A stretch of DNA of 64,000 nucleotides from VAZQ01 sp963840535 (GCA_963840535.1 CAWIZJ010000062.1:1-64000); one strand, 5' to 3'; shown: positions 37,300-46,334, counted from the stretch's first letter. A program made the numbers and translations. The notes: generated by a model not told the origin, from the sequence alone.

Positions 37300-37926
37300 A
37301 TGAGTAACTTGCATGCCGCGCTGGATGCACCAGCGGCACTAAATGTAACAGTTGCCGCCACCCGCCAGCGGGAGGTGCGCCGCTCTGCCCGCCCTCGCGA
37401 GTATCTGACCGAGCGGGAGGTCGAGAAGCTCATGGATGCCGCTCGCGACAACCGCTGGGGCCTTCGGGACGCCACTGCCATCCTGCTGGCCTACAGGCAC
37501 GGGCTGCGCGCCAGTGAGCTCGTGGCGCTGCGGTGGGATGACATCGACTTCCAGACCGGCAAGCTGCATGTCCGCCGCTCCAAGGGCGGAACGGCCAGCG
37601 TTCACCCGATTGGCAGGCGCGAACTCCGCGCCTTGCGCCGGCTTCAGCGGGAGGGGCAACCGGGCCTGTACGTGTTCGTTTCCGAGCGCCTGGCGCCCCT
37701 GAGTGTGGCAGGCTACCAGCGCATGGTCGCGCGCGCTGGCGAGGCGGCGGGCTTCCCGTTCCAGATCAGCAGCCACGTCTTGCGCCACTCCTGCGGTTAC
37801 AAGTTGGCCAACGATGGGCGGGACACCCGATCGATCCAACACTATCTGGGCCACAGATCGATTGCCTCAACGGTGCGGTACACGGCGCTCGCGCCCGATC
37901 GGTTCAAGGATTTCTGGAAAGATTGA
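37300..37926 (+). CDS. Short tyrosine recombinase (phage integrase family)
   Basis: Site-specific recombinase of 208 residues with all catalytic residues visible: Arg in YRHGLRASELVALRW, the HxxR box in SSHVLRHSCGYKLAN, His in YLGHRS, and the nucleophile Tyr in RYTALAPDRFKDF. It lacks most of the N-terminal core-binding/SAM-like domain of normal integrases, as in the FimB/FimE-type short recombinases that flip promoters. AGGGGG lies about eight bases before the ATG. No frameshift is present, unlike its neighbours, and a broken inverted copy lies 340 bases upstream. Confidence 0.9.
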   Translation: MSNLHAALDAPAALNVTVAATRQREVRRSARPREYLTEREVEKLMDAARDNRWGLRDATAILLAYRHGLRASELVALRWDDIDFQTGKLHVRRSKGGTASVHPIGRRELRALRRLQREGQPGLYVFVSERLAPLSVAGYQRMVARAGEAAGFPFQISSHVLRHSCGYKLANDGRDTRSIQHYLGHRSIASTVRYTALAPDRFKDFWKD

Positions 37927-37935
37927 CGGACGAAC

Positions 37936-38025
37936 AGCGGCCCTGAACGAGCGCGGTATTCCAACGGCGCGCAGCGAAGGCAAATGCTCGGCGGTGCAGG
38001 TGGCCCGCACCATGGCACGAAGTCC
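37936..38025 (+). pseudogene. Possible serine-recombinase C-terminal scrap
   Basis: TAALNERGIPTARSEGKCSA followed by VQVARTMAR resembles the LNARGIPTARGGKW-type segment near the end of the recombinase domain in large serine recombinases. It has no start, stop or catalytic domain. Thirty residues only, so this is a tentative call. Confidence 0.35.
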
Positions 38026-38168
38026 CTGCGCCGGTGAGCCGGTGAGCATGGTGGCCGCACAGAATAGGGTGGCTGAATTGTCCGCGCTTAGTCCCTCAAC
38101 TGTTCGCGAGCGCGGTTGGTTGGTCCCATCCGTGCCACTTCCGGCCGGGGTCTCGAAGGTGGCGGTGG

Positions 38169-38266
38169 TTACAGCTTTTTCCAGAGTTTTTCGCGCAGGG
38201 TGTCACCAAGAAGGATAATGCCACCCATCAGAAGGCCGAGCGGGACGGCAATCATCCAGCCGACTA
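38169..38266 (-). pseudogene. 3' end of a membrane-protein gene split by insertion sequences
   Basis: The minus strand reads LVGWMIAVPLGLLMGGIILL then GDTLREKLWKKL and TAA. The frame runs straight into the left end of the IS5-family element at 38267. Removing both insertion sequences joins it to the gene fragment at 40144-40622 through the shared TA. Confidence 0.65.
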
Positions 38267-39181
38267 GGGCTTGCCTTCAGTTAGGCGGCGTTTGCGCGAG
38301 AACGGATCAGAATCAAACGCGGAACATCGTTCTATAAAGCAGTGCCGTCGGTATGTTGGGGATTCCCAAATCAGTTGTCGAGTGATTCATGGGCAGTCGG
38401 CTTTGAGGAGGCCGACCCATGCAGCGATTCGGATTGCGAGACGATCAATGGGAGCGGATCAAGGATTTTGGCCCGGACGGGAAGGCCATGTCGGCGGCAC
38501 TGCAGCGGACAACCGGCTGTTCGTTGATGCGGTTCTTTACAGATATCGAACGGGAATCCCTTGGCGTGATCTGCCGGCACGTTTCGGCGACTGGAAGATC
38601 GTGCACCAGCGCTTTAGCCGGTGGGCGAAGAGCGGCGTTTTCGAGCGAATTTTCAAGTTGTTGGCGAGCGATTTCGGACAACGAATACATGATGATCGAC
38701 GCCACCATCGTGCGCGCTCATCAGCACAGCGCTGGCGCGCGAAAAAAAACGGCCCGCAAGCGATCGGCCGATCACGCGGCGGACTGACCACCAAGATTTA
38801 TGCGCTCGTCGACGCCCTGGGCAATCCCGTCGAGCTGATGCTCACACCGGGACAAGCTCATGATCTGGCTTGCGCGGAACCGTTGATTGAGAACGCCGAC
38901 CCAGATGCCTTGATCGGCGACAAGGCATACGACGCCGACTCGTTCGTCGATACCCTCACGCAACGGAAAATCATTCCAGTCATCCCACCCAAGGCCAACC
39001 GTAAGACCGAGCGGGCGTGCGATTTCGCGCTCTATTGCGAACGCAACCTCGTCGAGCGCTTCTTCAATCAGCTCAAGCACTTCCGCGCCATCGCCACACG
39101 TTACGACAAACTCGCCAGAAATTTCCTTGCCGGAGTGCAGCTAGCCGCAGTTACAATCCTGCTCAACTGAAGACAGGCCCT
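38267..39181 (+). mobile_element. IS5-family (IS427-group-like) insertion sequence
   Basis: Imperfect terminal inverted repeats: left GGGCTTGCCTTCAGTTAGGC, right (reversed) AGGGCCTGTCTTCAGTTGAGC-type. The limits are certain to within a base or two. The target dinucleotide TA flanks it (38265-38266 and, beyond the second element, 40142-40143). It carries a transposase gene whose start is preceded by a hairpin formed by TGGGCAGTCGGC and GCCGACCCA at about 38390-38420. Confidence 0.75.
38419..39170 (+). CDS. IS427-group IS5 transposase, frameshifted
   Basis: DDE transposase spread over two frames. It begins MQRFGLRDDQWERIKD, then changes frame to VDAVLYRYRTGIPWRDLPAR and FGDWKIVHQRFSRWAKSGVF. 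It returns for EYMMIDATIVRAHQHSAGA, which carries the first Asp. It then shifts to PQAIGRSRGGLTTKIYALVD, DALIGDKAYDADSFVDTL and ERNLVERFFNQLKHFRAIAT, with the second Asp and final Glu. One shift, after the SAGA(K/R)KK region, is at the place where this IS group uses programmed frameshifting; the others look like damage. Confidence 0.8.
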
Positions 39182-39183
39182 TA

Positions 39184-40140
39184 GAGCCGATCCAAAAACT
39201 TGTTGAGTTTGATGAATTGGTTGTGATTCCTTGACCCCTGACGAGCGCTGATTTGTTTCGAGGGGACCTCCGATGTGGACACCCGAACACCGCGTAGCGG
39301 CACGGCGTGATGGTCAGCGTTACTCGAGTGATCTCACCGACGCCGAATGGGCGTTGGTTGAGCCGATGATTCCTCCTGCTCGGCGCGGCGGGCGGCCGCG
39401 AGATGTGAACGTGCGCGAGGTTCTGAACGCCATTTTGTATGTGTTGTGGACTGGCTGCCAGTGGAAGGCCTTGCCAAAGGAGTTTCCGCCCAAGAGCACG
39501 GCGCACCATTATTTCATGTTGTGGGATTGGGATGGCACGCTGGAGCGCCTTCACCATGCGCTCTACGTGGCCGTACGCGAGCAGGAGGGGCGCGAGGCGA
39601 GTCCCACAGCAGCGATCATTGACAGCCAAAGCGCCAAAGCGGCGCAAAAAGGGGGGCCTCGATCGATGCGCAGGGCTACGATGCGGGCAAGAAGGTCACC
39701 GGCCGCAAGCGGCACGTTCTCGTCGATACGCTCGGTTTGCTGTTGAGCGTTGTCGTCCATCCCGCCAATATCCAGGATCGCGACGGGGCGGCGCTGGTTC
39801 TCGACCAACGCACGCGAGCCCTGTTCCCGTTCATCGAGCGGATCTTCGCCGACGCCGGTTATCAAGGACCACGAGTGGCAAATGCTGCCGCCAACACCGG
39901 CCGCTGGATCGTGGAAATCGTCAAGCGCAACGAAATGCACAAATTCGTCGTCTTGCCGAAGCGCTGGATCGTCGAGCGAACGTTGGCATGGATCAGTCGC
40001 AATCGCCGCTTGGCGCGCGACTTCGAGCGCTACGCCAGGACCGTCGCCGCCTTCATCCGCGTTGCAATGATCCGAATCATGCTCCGCCGCTTGACCAAGG
40101 CAACAGGTTGAGCCTGAATCATGACTTCTTGGATCGGCTC
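39184..40140 (+). mobile_element. IS5-family (IS1031-group-like) insertion sequence
   Basis: 957 bp bounded by terminal inverted repeats that share GAGCCGATCCAA (left 39184 onward; right reversed from 40140), flanked by an exact 3-bp target duplication TTA (39181-39183 and 40141-40143). TNA duplications are typical of the IS1031 group. It landed precisely at the right end of the preceding IS427-type element. Confidence 0.88.
39273..40111 (+). CDS. IS1031-group IS5 transposase, one frameshift
   Basis: It begins MWTPEHRVAARRDGQRYSSD with the N-terminal DUF4096-like domain (LTDAEWALVEPMIPPARRGG) and AIIDSQSAKAAQKGG with the first Asp. After a run of six G at 39651-39656 the frame changes to IDAQGYDAGKKVTGRKRHVL, then IFADAGYQG and the C-terminal RWIVERTLAWISRNRRLARD with the catalytic Glu. 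Seven G would restore the frame. The length of 839 bases (3n+2) fits one missing base. Confidence 0.85.
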
Positions 40141-40143
40141 TTA

Positions 40144-40622
40144 GGATACTGAGCAAAACATCGATGGGGCCGCCCGCTGGCGACAGCGGCTGCAATGAAG
40201 CCTAGCCACACGAGGCAAAGGGTTGTGCAGGAAGTGGCCTCTGCCAGCGCGTCACGGCGCCGCAGGCGGTTGCTTTCATGTTCGAATGAGACGGCGCGCT
40301 TTTTCCAGTCGGTCAGGTTACGTACATGTCGATGGTAGTATTCGAGAGCATCATCCAGTGCGTCCCCTGCGTGCTTGCGTGGGGGGCCAAGCCATTCTGA
40401 GCCGTTGGTTCGCACCGTGGGAATGTAAGTCGCATGGTGGTTGGACGGATTTTTCCTGCAAAACCGGACAGAGATGCCAGTGTCCTGTCCGTGTCGTGGG
40501 TGCCCTTTTTCGTGCAGGCGGAGTTCCTCATCGATGGCTCTGTTGTAGACGATGCCCATAAAAGACGGGTAATTCAGGGACAAGTAGGCAAGTGTTTTGG
40601 ACAGTGACAATATATCCCCCAC
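40144..40622 (-). pseudogene. 5' part of a two-helix membrane-protein gene split by insertion sequences
   Basis: The N-terminal soluble part (MGDILSLSKTLAYLSLNYPS, GISVRFCRKNPSNHHATY, GDALDDALEYYHRHVRNLTD, WKKRAVSFEHESNRLRRRD) is followed by a membrane helix, TLCLVWLGFIAAAVASG. A one-base shift near 40170 then leads to GPIDVLLSIL at the insertion junction. Fusing with 38169-38266 gives a protein of about 190 residues ending in two membrane helices and TLREKLWKKL. I do not recognise the family. Confidence 0.6.
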
Positions 40623-40692
40623 CGTGCCGATCCTGGCTCGGTTTTGTTCGAGCGTTTCATCGCCGCTCTCGTTTGCGCCTTCTGGTTCTCAG

Positions 40693-41512
40693 TTAGAGAA
40701 GGAAGAAGTCCGCCTCCGTCACCGTACTGGCGTTACCGATGCCAACCAGTCGTGATCGTTTGATCGGCGGCTCCATCGATTGTGACGAGAGTGTTAGCTC
40801 CGACGTCGGCGATGGTGACCCGAGCGGCGAAATTGGCGCTCGTTACTCCGAACGCGGAAATGTCGAGGAGATCCTGGCCGCCAGTCGGGTTGGCGTCGAA
40901 GCCGTTGATCCGGTCGTTGCCGAACCCCGCAGCGAAGATGAAAACATCGTTGCCGGCATCGCCGTTCATGGTGTCGTTGCCGGTTCCGCCGATGATGAAG
41001 TCGTTGCCGGCGCCGGCATTGATGGTGTCGTTGCCGCCGCGGCCATCGAGACGGTTGGCGGCGCCATTGCCCGTGATCGCGTCGTTGCCTGATCCGCCGA
41101 TGACATTCTCGATCGAGGTCAGTGCGTCCAGCCCCGTTTGCGTGCTCGAAACGAAGGAACAGCGCAAGATTGATGGTCGCAGACGCAGTGATGGCCGACA
41201 TGTCGAGCGTGTCGGTGCCGGTGCCGCCGTTATAGGCGTCCAGCGAGCCGTCGCCGTTGGTGGCGACTATGGTGTCGTCGCCATCGCCGGCGTTGACGAT
41301 ATCGCGACCGGTTCCGCCGGTAACAGTGTCGTTGCCCGCGCCGGCATTGACGGTGTCATTGCCGCCCTGGCCGTCAATCACGTCGGCGCCGGCAGTGCCG
41401 GCGACTGTGCCGCCGCGCATTCCCATTGGTGATGGTTTCGTTCACATCGGTGACGCTGATCGACAGGGGCTCGCTGTCATCCGGGGTGAGGCTTGCGGCG
41501 CATAGAGCAATT
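40693..41512 (-). pseudogene. C-terminal fragment of an RTX (haemolysin-type calcium-binding repeat) protein
   Basis: Glycine/aspartate nonapeptide repeats: DVIDGQGGNDTVNAGAGND, GGTGRDIVNAGDGDDTI, NRLDGRGGNDTINAGAGND and FIIGGTGNDTMNGDAGNDVF, then a C-terminal secretion-type domain to VGIGNASTVTEADF. Upstream of 41426 another frame gives SLSISVTDVNETITNG, a cadherin-like linker. Three frame changes (near 41420, 41150 and 40735) occur and the large N-terminal part is missing, cut off against phage-like sequence near 41510. Such proteins are normally secreted by type I systems; none is nearby. Confidence 0.75.
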
Positions 41513-41559
41513 CACCGCGTGCCAAATGCAGTAGTTGCTCAGCACGATGCCGTCCGCAC

Positions 41560-41764
41560 CGGCAACCATTATGAACTCCTTCGGCTCTGGCGGGATGCGG
41601 TTGCGAATGTCGGCTTGACGCTGATGCTCCGCTTCCGTGCTTCCCGCCCAGGGCCTGGACATGCACAGGTAGCGCAGCGCGTCGGCGGGGGCGGCAGCCT
41701 TGGCCATCTCGTCTCGACGGTGCAAATCAGCCTGCTCGTCTCGCATCACGGCGAGCATGAACGG
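41560..41764 (-). pseudogene. Terminase small/large subunit fusion scrap, copy 3
   Basis: The minus strand reads MLAVMRDEQADLHRRDEMAK then AAAP, identical in pattern to the fragment at 34824-35094. It then jumps to ADALRYLCMSRPWAG, typical of the end of phage large terminases. A deletion has joined the two genes. Its end lies close to the RTX fragment. Confidence 0.55.
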
Positions 41765-42000
41765 TTGAGGGGTCGCACTAACCGGAAACCTCTCCTGCGG
41801 AACGCTGCAATCGCATCAGCGAGCACAGCAATCGGATGATGCTCAGGGCCGATACAGAAACACTTGCTTTCTGGCAGCCAGGGTGCGCGCCAGGATTGGA
41901 AAGTGCATTCGTGTGATGGCCGTCACAGCGCCACGCTCGCGATATCCATACCATGCACGATACGTCGCGGTGCTGCGAACTTTTCGCGGAGGGACGTATC

Positions 42001-42575
42001 ATGAAGTCCAGGACGACATGGCTGCTGACGCTTGTCGCATTAGGCTGCGCGACACTGACTACCACGTCGGCACAAGCAGACATTACCCGCCATTGCCGGG
42101 GCCTTTACTTTGTCTATGTCCCTAACTTTTCCTCCGGCCACGAATGGCACACAAGTTTTCCCGTTCCACCTTTCACCACCGTGGGAACCTGCGGTGCTTC
42201 TGACCCGAACCGCTGTCGCGAACGGGCGCGCGACCGTGCTAATCGGTGCATGCAGGCGCATTGGGACCAGCGGTGGAACCGCTCTCGGCCCAACGAATGC
42301 ACCCCTAGCCATGGCGTCACCGACTACAACCTTGCAGACCTGAAGAAAGGTATTGAATTAGCGGCGTGCTGTTCGTTGGGCTCGCCAATCAGGGCACCAG
42401 CGGCACCGTGACGGTGGAGGCGCAACGCCACAGTGTTGGCGACAAGGGCTGCGGTACCGGGGAAGTACTCTTTAACGTTCAGAGTCATACTGTGAAATTG
42501 TCCGACTACGACGACGATTGTCAAAGAATCCGGCAGCAGCTTTGCCCCTCCCCAGCTCAAGGCGAAGCAGACTAA
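42001..42575 (+). CDS. Secreted Cys-rich hypothetical protein, frameshifted
   Basis: Signal peptide MKSRTTWLLTLVALGCATLT with likely cleavage after AQA. The mature part begins DITRHCRGLYFVYVPNFSSG and contains at least seven Cys (RHC, VGTC, NRC, NRC, NEC, AACC), suggesting disulfide bonding in the periplasm or outside the cell. A break near 42365 shifts to VLFVGLANQGTSGTVTVEAQ, GDKGCGTGEVLFNVQSHTVK and DDDCQRIRQQLCPSP. The length of 575 bases (3n+2) fits one lost base or two gained. Family not recognised. Confidence 0.55.
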
Positions 42576-42677
42576 GGACAATCCGCACAATAACTGAATC
42601 GTAATCGGACGTGGGTGCGTCGGATTGACTCAGGTCTTGGGGATTCCCGAGGGGGCGAGCAGGCGTAGGTCGGTCGC

Positions 42678-43205
42678 ATGATCGACGAGGACGCCATTCG
42701 GCAGCGATGGGAGGCGGTCGGCTCGAAGCTGGACGAGCGGGGGCGTCGGTTGTTTGCGGCGGTGGAGGTGCGGACCGCCGGTCGGGGCGGCCTCGCGGCC
42801 GTCTCGAGGATTACCGGGCTGGCCCGTTCGACGGTCAATCGCGGTCAGGACGATCTCGACGCGGAACCGCTGCCGAAGGGGCACGTTCGTCGCGCTGGCG
42901 GCGGGCGTCGTCCGGTTTGCGAGAACGATCCAGGGCTGGTCCCCGCCCTTAAGCGGCTCGTGGAGCCCGCGACGCTGGGCGATCCGGTGCGGCCGTTGAT
43001 CTGGGTGTCGAAAAGCATGGAGAAGCTGGCGGCGACGCTGACGGAGATGGGGCATCCGATCAGTGCCGATACGGTGCGCAAGGAGTTGGGGAAACTCGGG
43101 TTCGCGCGCCAGTCCAACCGCAAGGCGGATGAAGGCTCGAAACATCCCGACCGAAATGCCCAGTTCGAATATATCAACTCGAAAGTCATTGCGGCGCAGG
43201 CACTA
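42678..43205 (+). mobile_element. ISAzo13-family transposase, N-terminal remnant
   Basis: The N-terminal 175 residues are intact: KLDERGRRLFAAVEVRTAGR, GGLAAVSRITGLARSTVNRG, RRAGGGRRPVCENDPGLVPA and HPISADTVRKELGKLGFARQ. This HTH and linker region is characteristic of ISAzo13-type DDE transposases. The catalytic half is gone after QFEYINSKVIAAQ, so the copy is dead. Confidence 0.8.
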
Positions 43206-43524
43206 TTAAATACAAGAACCCGACACACCCTGCGACGACACGCGAGTTAGAGGACTGGGGGAAGCGATGATGGCCGCCGGCATTGCTGGATATTTTTTTA
43301 TATTTTCCTCGGCTGGCTTGCCCTCGACCTCTCTGGCTACGGGGTTCTGGTCAGAGATGGCCAAGAGAAATCAGCGGCCGGGATTGTCTCACGACAATGC
43401 ACCTATCTGCACTCGCGGGGGCCTTACAAGATAGCGCCCGCTAACGACCGACCTTGCTCGAAAATCCTTCGTTTCGGTTGAGGTTGCGATGAAGTAACGA
43501 CGTGCCGGGTCAGGACGCGGATGC
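43206..43524. other. Gap without identifiable genes
   Basis: 319 bases between the ISAzo13 remnant and the GlsB gene. Only a short AT-rich stretch (TATTTTTTTATATTTTCC at about 43290) stands out. No gene, repeat or RNA is supported. Confidence 0.45.
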
Positions 43525-43785
43525 TCAAGCTGTCCGGCCCTGTATCGCGCGGACGATCCAGATCAGCAAACACGCGCCGATGAAGCCAGCAATCAGGTAG
43601 CCGATCCATCCGCCCAGAGCGATCCCGAAGAAGCTGAAAATAGCGCTGGCAACCACCGCCCCGACGATGCCGAGCAGGATGTTCATCAGCAACCCCATGT
43701 TGCTCTTCATGAACTGCTCTGCCAGCCAGCCTGCAATTCCGCCGATGATAATCGCTGCGATCCAACCGATTGCTTGGTCTCCCAT
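43525..43785 (-). CDS. GlsB/YeaQ/YmgE-family stress-response membrane protein
   Basis: Small inner-membrane protein of 86 residues with three hydrophobic segments rich in Gly (IGWIAAIIIGGIAGWLAEQF, GLLMNILLGIVGAVVASAIF and WIGYLIAGFIGACLLIWIV). Length and pattern match the transglycosylase-associated (GlsB) family, induced by stress in many bacteria. The biochemical role is unknown. The gene stands alone. Confidence 0.9.
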   Translation of the reverse strand: MGDQAIGWIAAIIIGGIAGWLAEQFMKSNMGLLMNILLGIVGAVVASAIFSFFGIALGGWIGYLIAGFIGACLLIWIVRAIQGRTA

Positions 43786-43972
43786 TGGCTCGTCTCCCTA
43801 CAAGAGGTGCAACCCTGCACCCCATCTAACAAGTTTCCCACAAGGTCGAGCCCGAAGGAAGCCCCCGCCGGTTCGAGCCTCGATCCAGAAGCGACCCGCT
43901 GCTTCGACGGAGGCATTGATGTGAACTGCCACAGTTTGCCTCCGCAGCATTTCGCAGGAATTCGAAAGATCG

Positions 43973-44243
43973 CGCAGCAACACCCGGAGAGTGTTCGTTT
44001 CCGGTTCCTCTCCCTCCAGCGAGGACCTCACCCCCGACACGCCGAGCTTCGGACCGCCCGGTCAGATCGTCAGATCATCGACAGCACGAGCGCGGGAATG
44101 AGCGCGCCAGCCGTCACGATCACGGCATAGCGCAGCGCCCTGTCGTCCGGCGCGTGCATCAGCAGCGGCAACCCGGTCCGGAGCAGATAGAATCCGAACA
44201 AGCCGCCCAGGATCACCAGGAAGTTCAGGCCGGGGATGAGCAG
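43973..44243. repeat. Yip1-locus repeat, copy B
   Basis: Counterpart of 34554-34824. This copy is continuous with an intact gene, so it is the likely parent of the truncated one. Confidence 0.85.
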
Positions 44244-44597
44244 GAAAATGCCGGCAAGCCAGAGCGGCGTGTGCGAATAGACCGACAGCTTGAACGCATT
44301 CGGCCAGTTCTTCTTGCCGCCGAAGCGCGGGGCGAGCACGTCGATCACCACTGCGACGAAATACACCACGGCGAAGGTTGCGACGTAGACGACGATGGCG
44401 CGCGTGAGGCCCGAGACGAGCGGCTTATAGCCGCCGATCACCGATTGACCGATGAAATTGGCGAGCTCCGGGACGGCCGCGAGGATGGCGACATAGCCGA
44501 TATAGAGGTCGCGCATCCTGCTCGATTCCTGCTCGATCGCCAACCACTCGGTTCGCGGCGTGAACAGGATCGCCTTCGTGCGCTCGACCAACTTCAT
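44070..44597 (-). CDS. Yip1-family membrane protein
   Basis: An intact 175-residue polytopic inner-membrane protein with about five hydrophobic segments (for instance LYIGYVAILAAVPELANFIG, VYVATFAVVYFVAVVIDVL and LIPGLNFLVILGGLFGFYLL). It starts MKLVERTKAILFTPRTEWLA, the conserved N-terminus of bacterial Yip1 proteins, where a TPR/TEW motif is usual. Function in bacteria is unknown. Its C-terminal third is duplicated 9.4 kb away. Confidence 0.85.
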   Translation of the reverse strand: MKLVERTKAILFTPRTEWLAIEQESSRMRDLYIGYVAILAAVPELANFIGQSVIGGYKPLVSGLTRAIVVYVATFAVVYFVAVVIDVLAPRFGGKKNWPNAFKLSVYSHTPLWLAGIFLLIPGLNFLVILGGLFGFYLLRTGLPLLMHAPDDRALRYAVIVTAGALIPALVLSMI

Positions 44598-44705
44598 TGC
44601 CCACCTCTCCGCAACTCCTTCAGGTGTGCCGCTCGCCGCGGCCTACGCTACCCGGAAGCCATACCGCAGAAATGGGCAGACGCCGGCCATGCCCGTGCGT
44701 CGCCC

Positions 44706-46334
44706 CTAACCATGCCGGTCCGCGCAAATCATGGCCGCACCCTTCTCGGCGATCATCATCGTCGGCGCGTTGGTATTGCCCGAGGTGATCGTCGGCATGA
44801 TGGAGGCATCGACGACGCGCAGGCGCTCGATTCCAATCAGGCGCAAACGTTCGTCGACCACCGCCATCGGATCGCTCGCGCGGCCCATCTTGGCAGTGCC
44901 GACCGGATGAAAGATGGTCGTGCCGATATCGCCCGCGGCCTTGATCAGCGCCGCATCGTCGTCGCCCACGGAGGGTCCGGGCAGATATTCGACCGGCTTG
45001 TAACCGGCCAAGGCCGGCTGCGCCACGATCCTGCGTGCGACCCGGATCGAGTCCGCGGCGACGCGGCGATCTTCGTCGGTCGACAGGTAGTTCGGCTTGA
45101 TCACCGGCTTGTCGGCGGGATCGGGCGAACGCAGCCGGACGAAGCCGCGCGACGTCGGCTGCACGTTGCAGACGCTGGCGGTGAAGGCCGAGAACTCGTG
45201 CAGCGGGTCGCCGAATTTCTCGAGCGACAGCGGCTGCACATGGAACTGGATATTCGCGCGCTCGTGCAAGGGACTCGAGCGGGTGAACAGGCCGAGCTGC
45301 GAGGGCGCCATGGTGAGCGGACCACGGCGAAGCAGGGCGTAGTCGAGGCCCATGCGTACGCGGCCGACGAGCGAGCGATAGGTCTCGTTCAGCGTCTTGG
45401 CCCCGGTCACCTTGTAGATGAGCCGAAGCTGCAGATGATCCTGCAGATTCTCACCCACGCCCGGCTTGTCGAGCAGGGTGCGAATGCCGAACCGCTGCAG
45501 CGCGCCGCCGGGGCCGACCCCGGAGAGCATGAGAAGCTGGATCGAGCCGATCGAGCCGGCCGCGAGAATCACCTCGCCGCGGCAGCGGGCCGATCGCGCC
45601 ACACCGTCCTGCCGCCAGCGCACGCCGACCGCGCGCGTGCCTTCGAACACGATACCCTCGGCCAGGCATCGGGTCTGGAGGCGCAGATTGACGCGGTCGA
45701 GCACCGGCTTGAGGAAGCCGCGCGCCGCCGACCAGCGTCGACCGCGTCGCTGATTGACGTGGAAGGCGCAGCTGCCTTCGTTGTCGCCGGTGTTGAAGTC
45801 GGGGATGCGCCGGATGCCGGCCTGCTCGGCTGCCGTGCAGAACGCGTCGAGAATGTCCCAGTGCACCCGCGGCGCCTCGATGCGCAGCTCGCCGCCGACC
45901 GCGTGCGCATCACTCGCCCCGAGAAAATGATCCTCATGCTTGCGGAAGAAAGGCAGCACGTCGTCGTAGCCCCAGCCGGCAAGGCCGAGCTGCCGCCAAT
46001 GGTCGTAGTCGGCCGCCTGCCCGCGCATGTAGATCATGGCGTTGATGGCGGAGGAGCCGCCGATCACCTTGCCGCGCGGATAGTTGAGGCTGCGGCCGTT
46101 GAGCCCTTGCTCCGGCTCGGTCTTGAACATCCAATCCGCGCGCGGATTGCCGATGGCAAAGAGGTAGCCGACCGGAATGTGGAACCAGATCCAATTGTCC
46201 TTGCCGCCCGCCTCCAACAACAACACGCGCACCGACGGCTCGGCCGACAGGCGGTTGGCCAGCACGCAGCCGGCCGAGCCGGCGCCCACGATGATATAGT
46301 CGTATTCGCCCTCGATCGGCGCCGTCCCAACCAT
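44706..46334 (-). CDS. GMC-family FAD oxidoreductase (choline/alcohol dehydrogenase-like)
   Basis: FAD enzyme of 542 residues oxidising an alcohol group. The N-terminal dinucleotide fold is YIIVGAGSAGCVLANRL. The GMC signatures are GKVIGGSSAINAMIYMRG and AGSIGSIQLLMLSGVGP, and the catalytic His is in FHPVGTAKMG with the closing VDASIMPTITSGNTNAP. This arrangement is shared by choline dehydrogenase and several alcohol dehydrogenases. No betaine operon genes (betB, betI) are adjacent, so choline is not assured. Frame intact. Confidence 0.9.
   Translation of the reverse strand: MVGTAPIEGEYDYIIVGAGSAGCVLANRLSAEPSVRVLLLEAGGKDNWIWFHIPVGYLFAIGNPRADWMFKTEPEQGLNGRSLNYPRGKVIGGSSAINAMIYMRGQAADYDHWRQLGLAGWGYDDVLPFFRKHEDHFLGASDAHAVGGELRIEAPRVHWDILDAFCTAAEQAGIRRIPDFNTGDNEGSCAFHVNQRRGRRWSAARGFLKPVLDRVNLRLQTRCLAEGIVFEGTRAVGVRWRQDGVARSARCRGEVILAAGSIGSIQLLMLSGVGPGGALQRFGIRTLLDKPGVGENLQDHLQLRLIYKVTGAKTLNETYRSLVGRVRMGLDYALLRRGPLTMAPSQLGLFTRSSPLHERANIQFHVQPLSLEKFGDPLHEFSAFTASVCNVQPTSRGFVRLRSPDPADKPVIKPNYLSTDEDRRVAADSIRVARRIVAQPALAGYKPVEYLPGPSVGDDDAALIKAAGDIGTTIFHPVGTAKMGRASDPMAVVDERLRLIGIERLRVVDASIMPTITSGNTNAPTMMIAEKGAAMICADRHG

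Noticed and set aside
39563..40195. 210-codon minus-strand frame across the second IS5-family element
   Set aside because: It is antisense to the transposase; only its first few codons (GPIDVLLSIL) belong to the interrupted gene.
40760..41420. Periodic GC-rich repeats on the plus strand resembling a tandem array or CRISPR
   Set aside because: They are the codons of RTX nonapeptide repeats read in reverse; there are no unique spacers of constant length.
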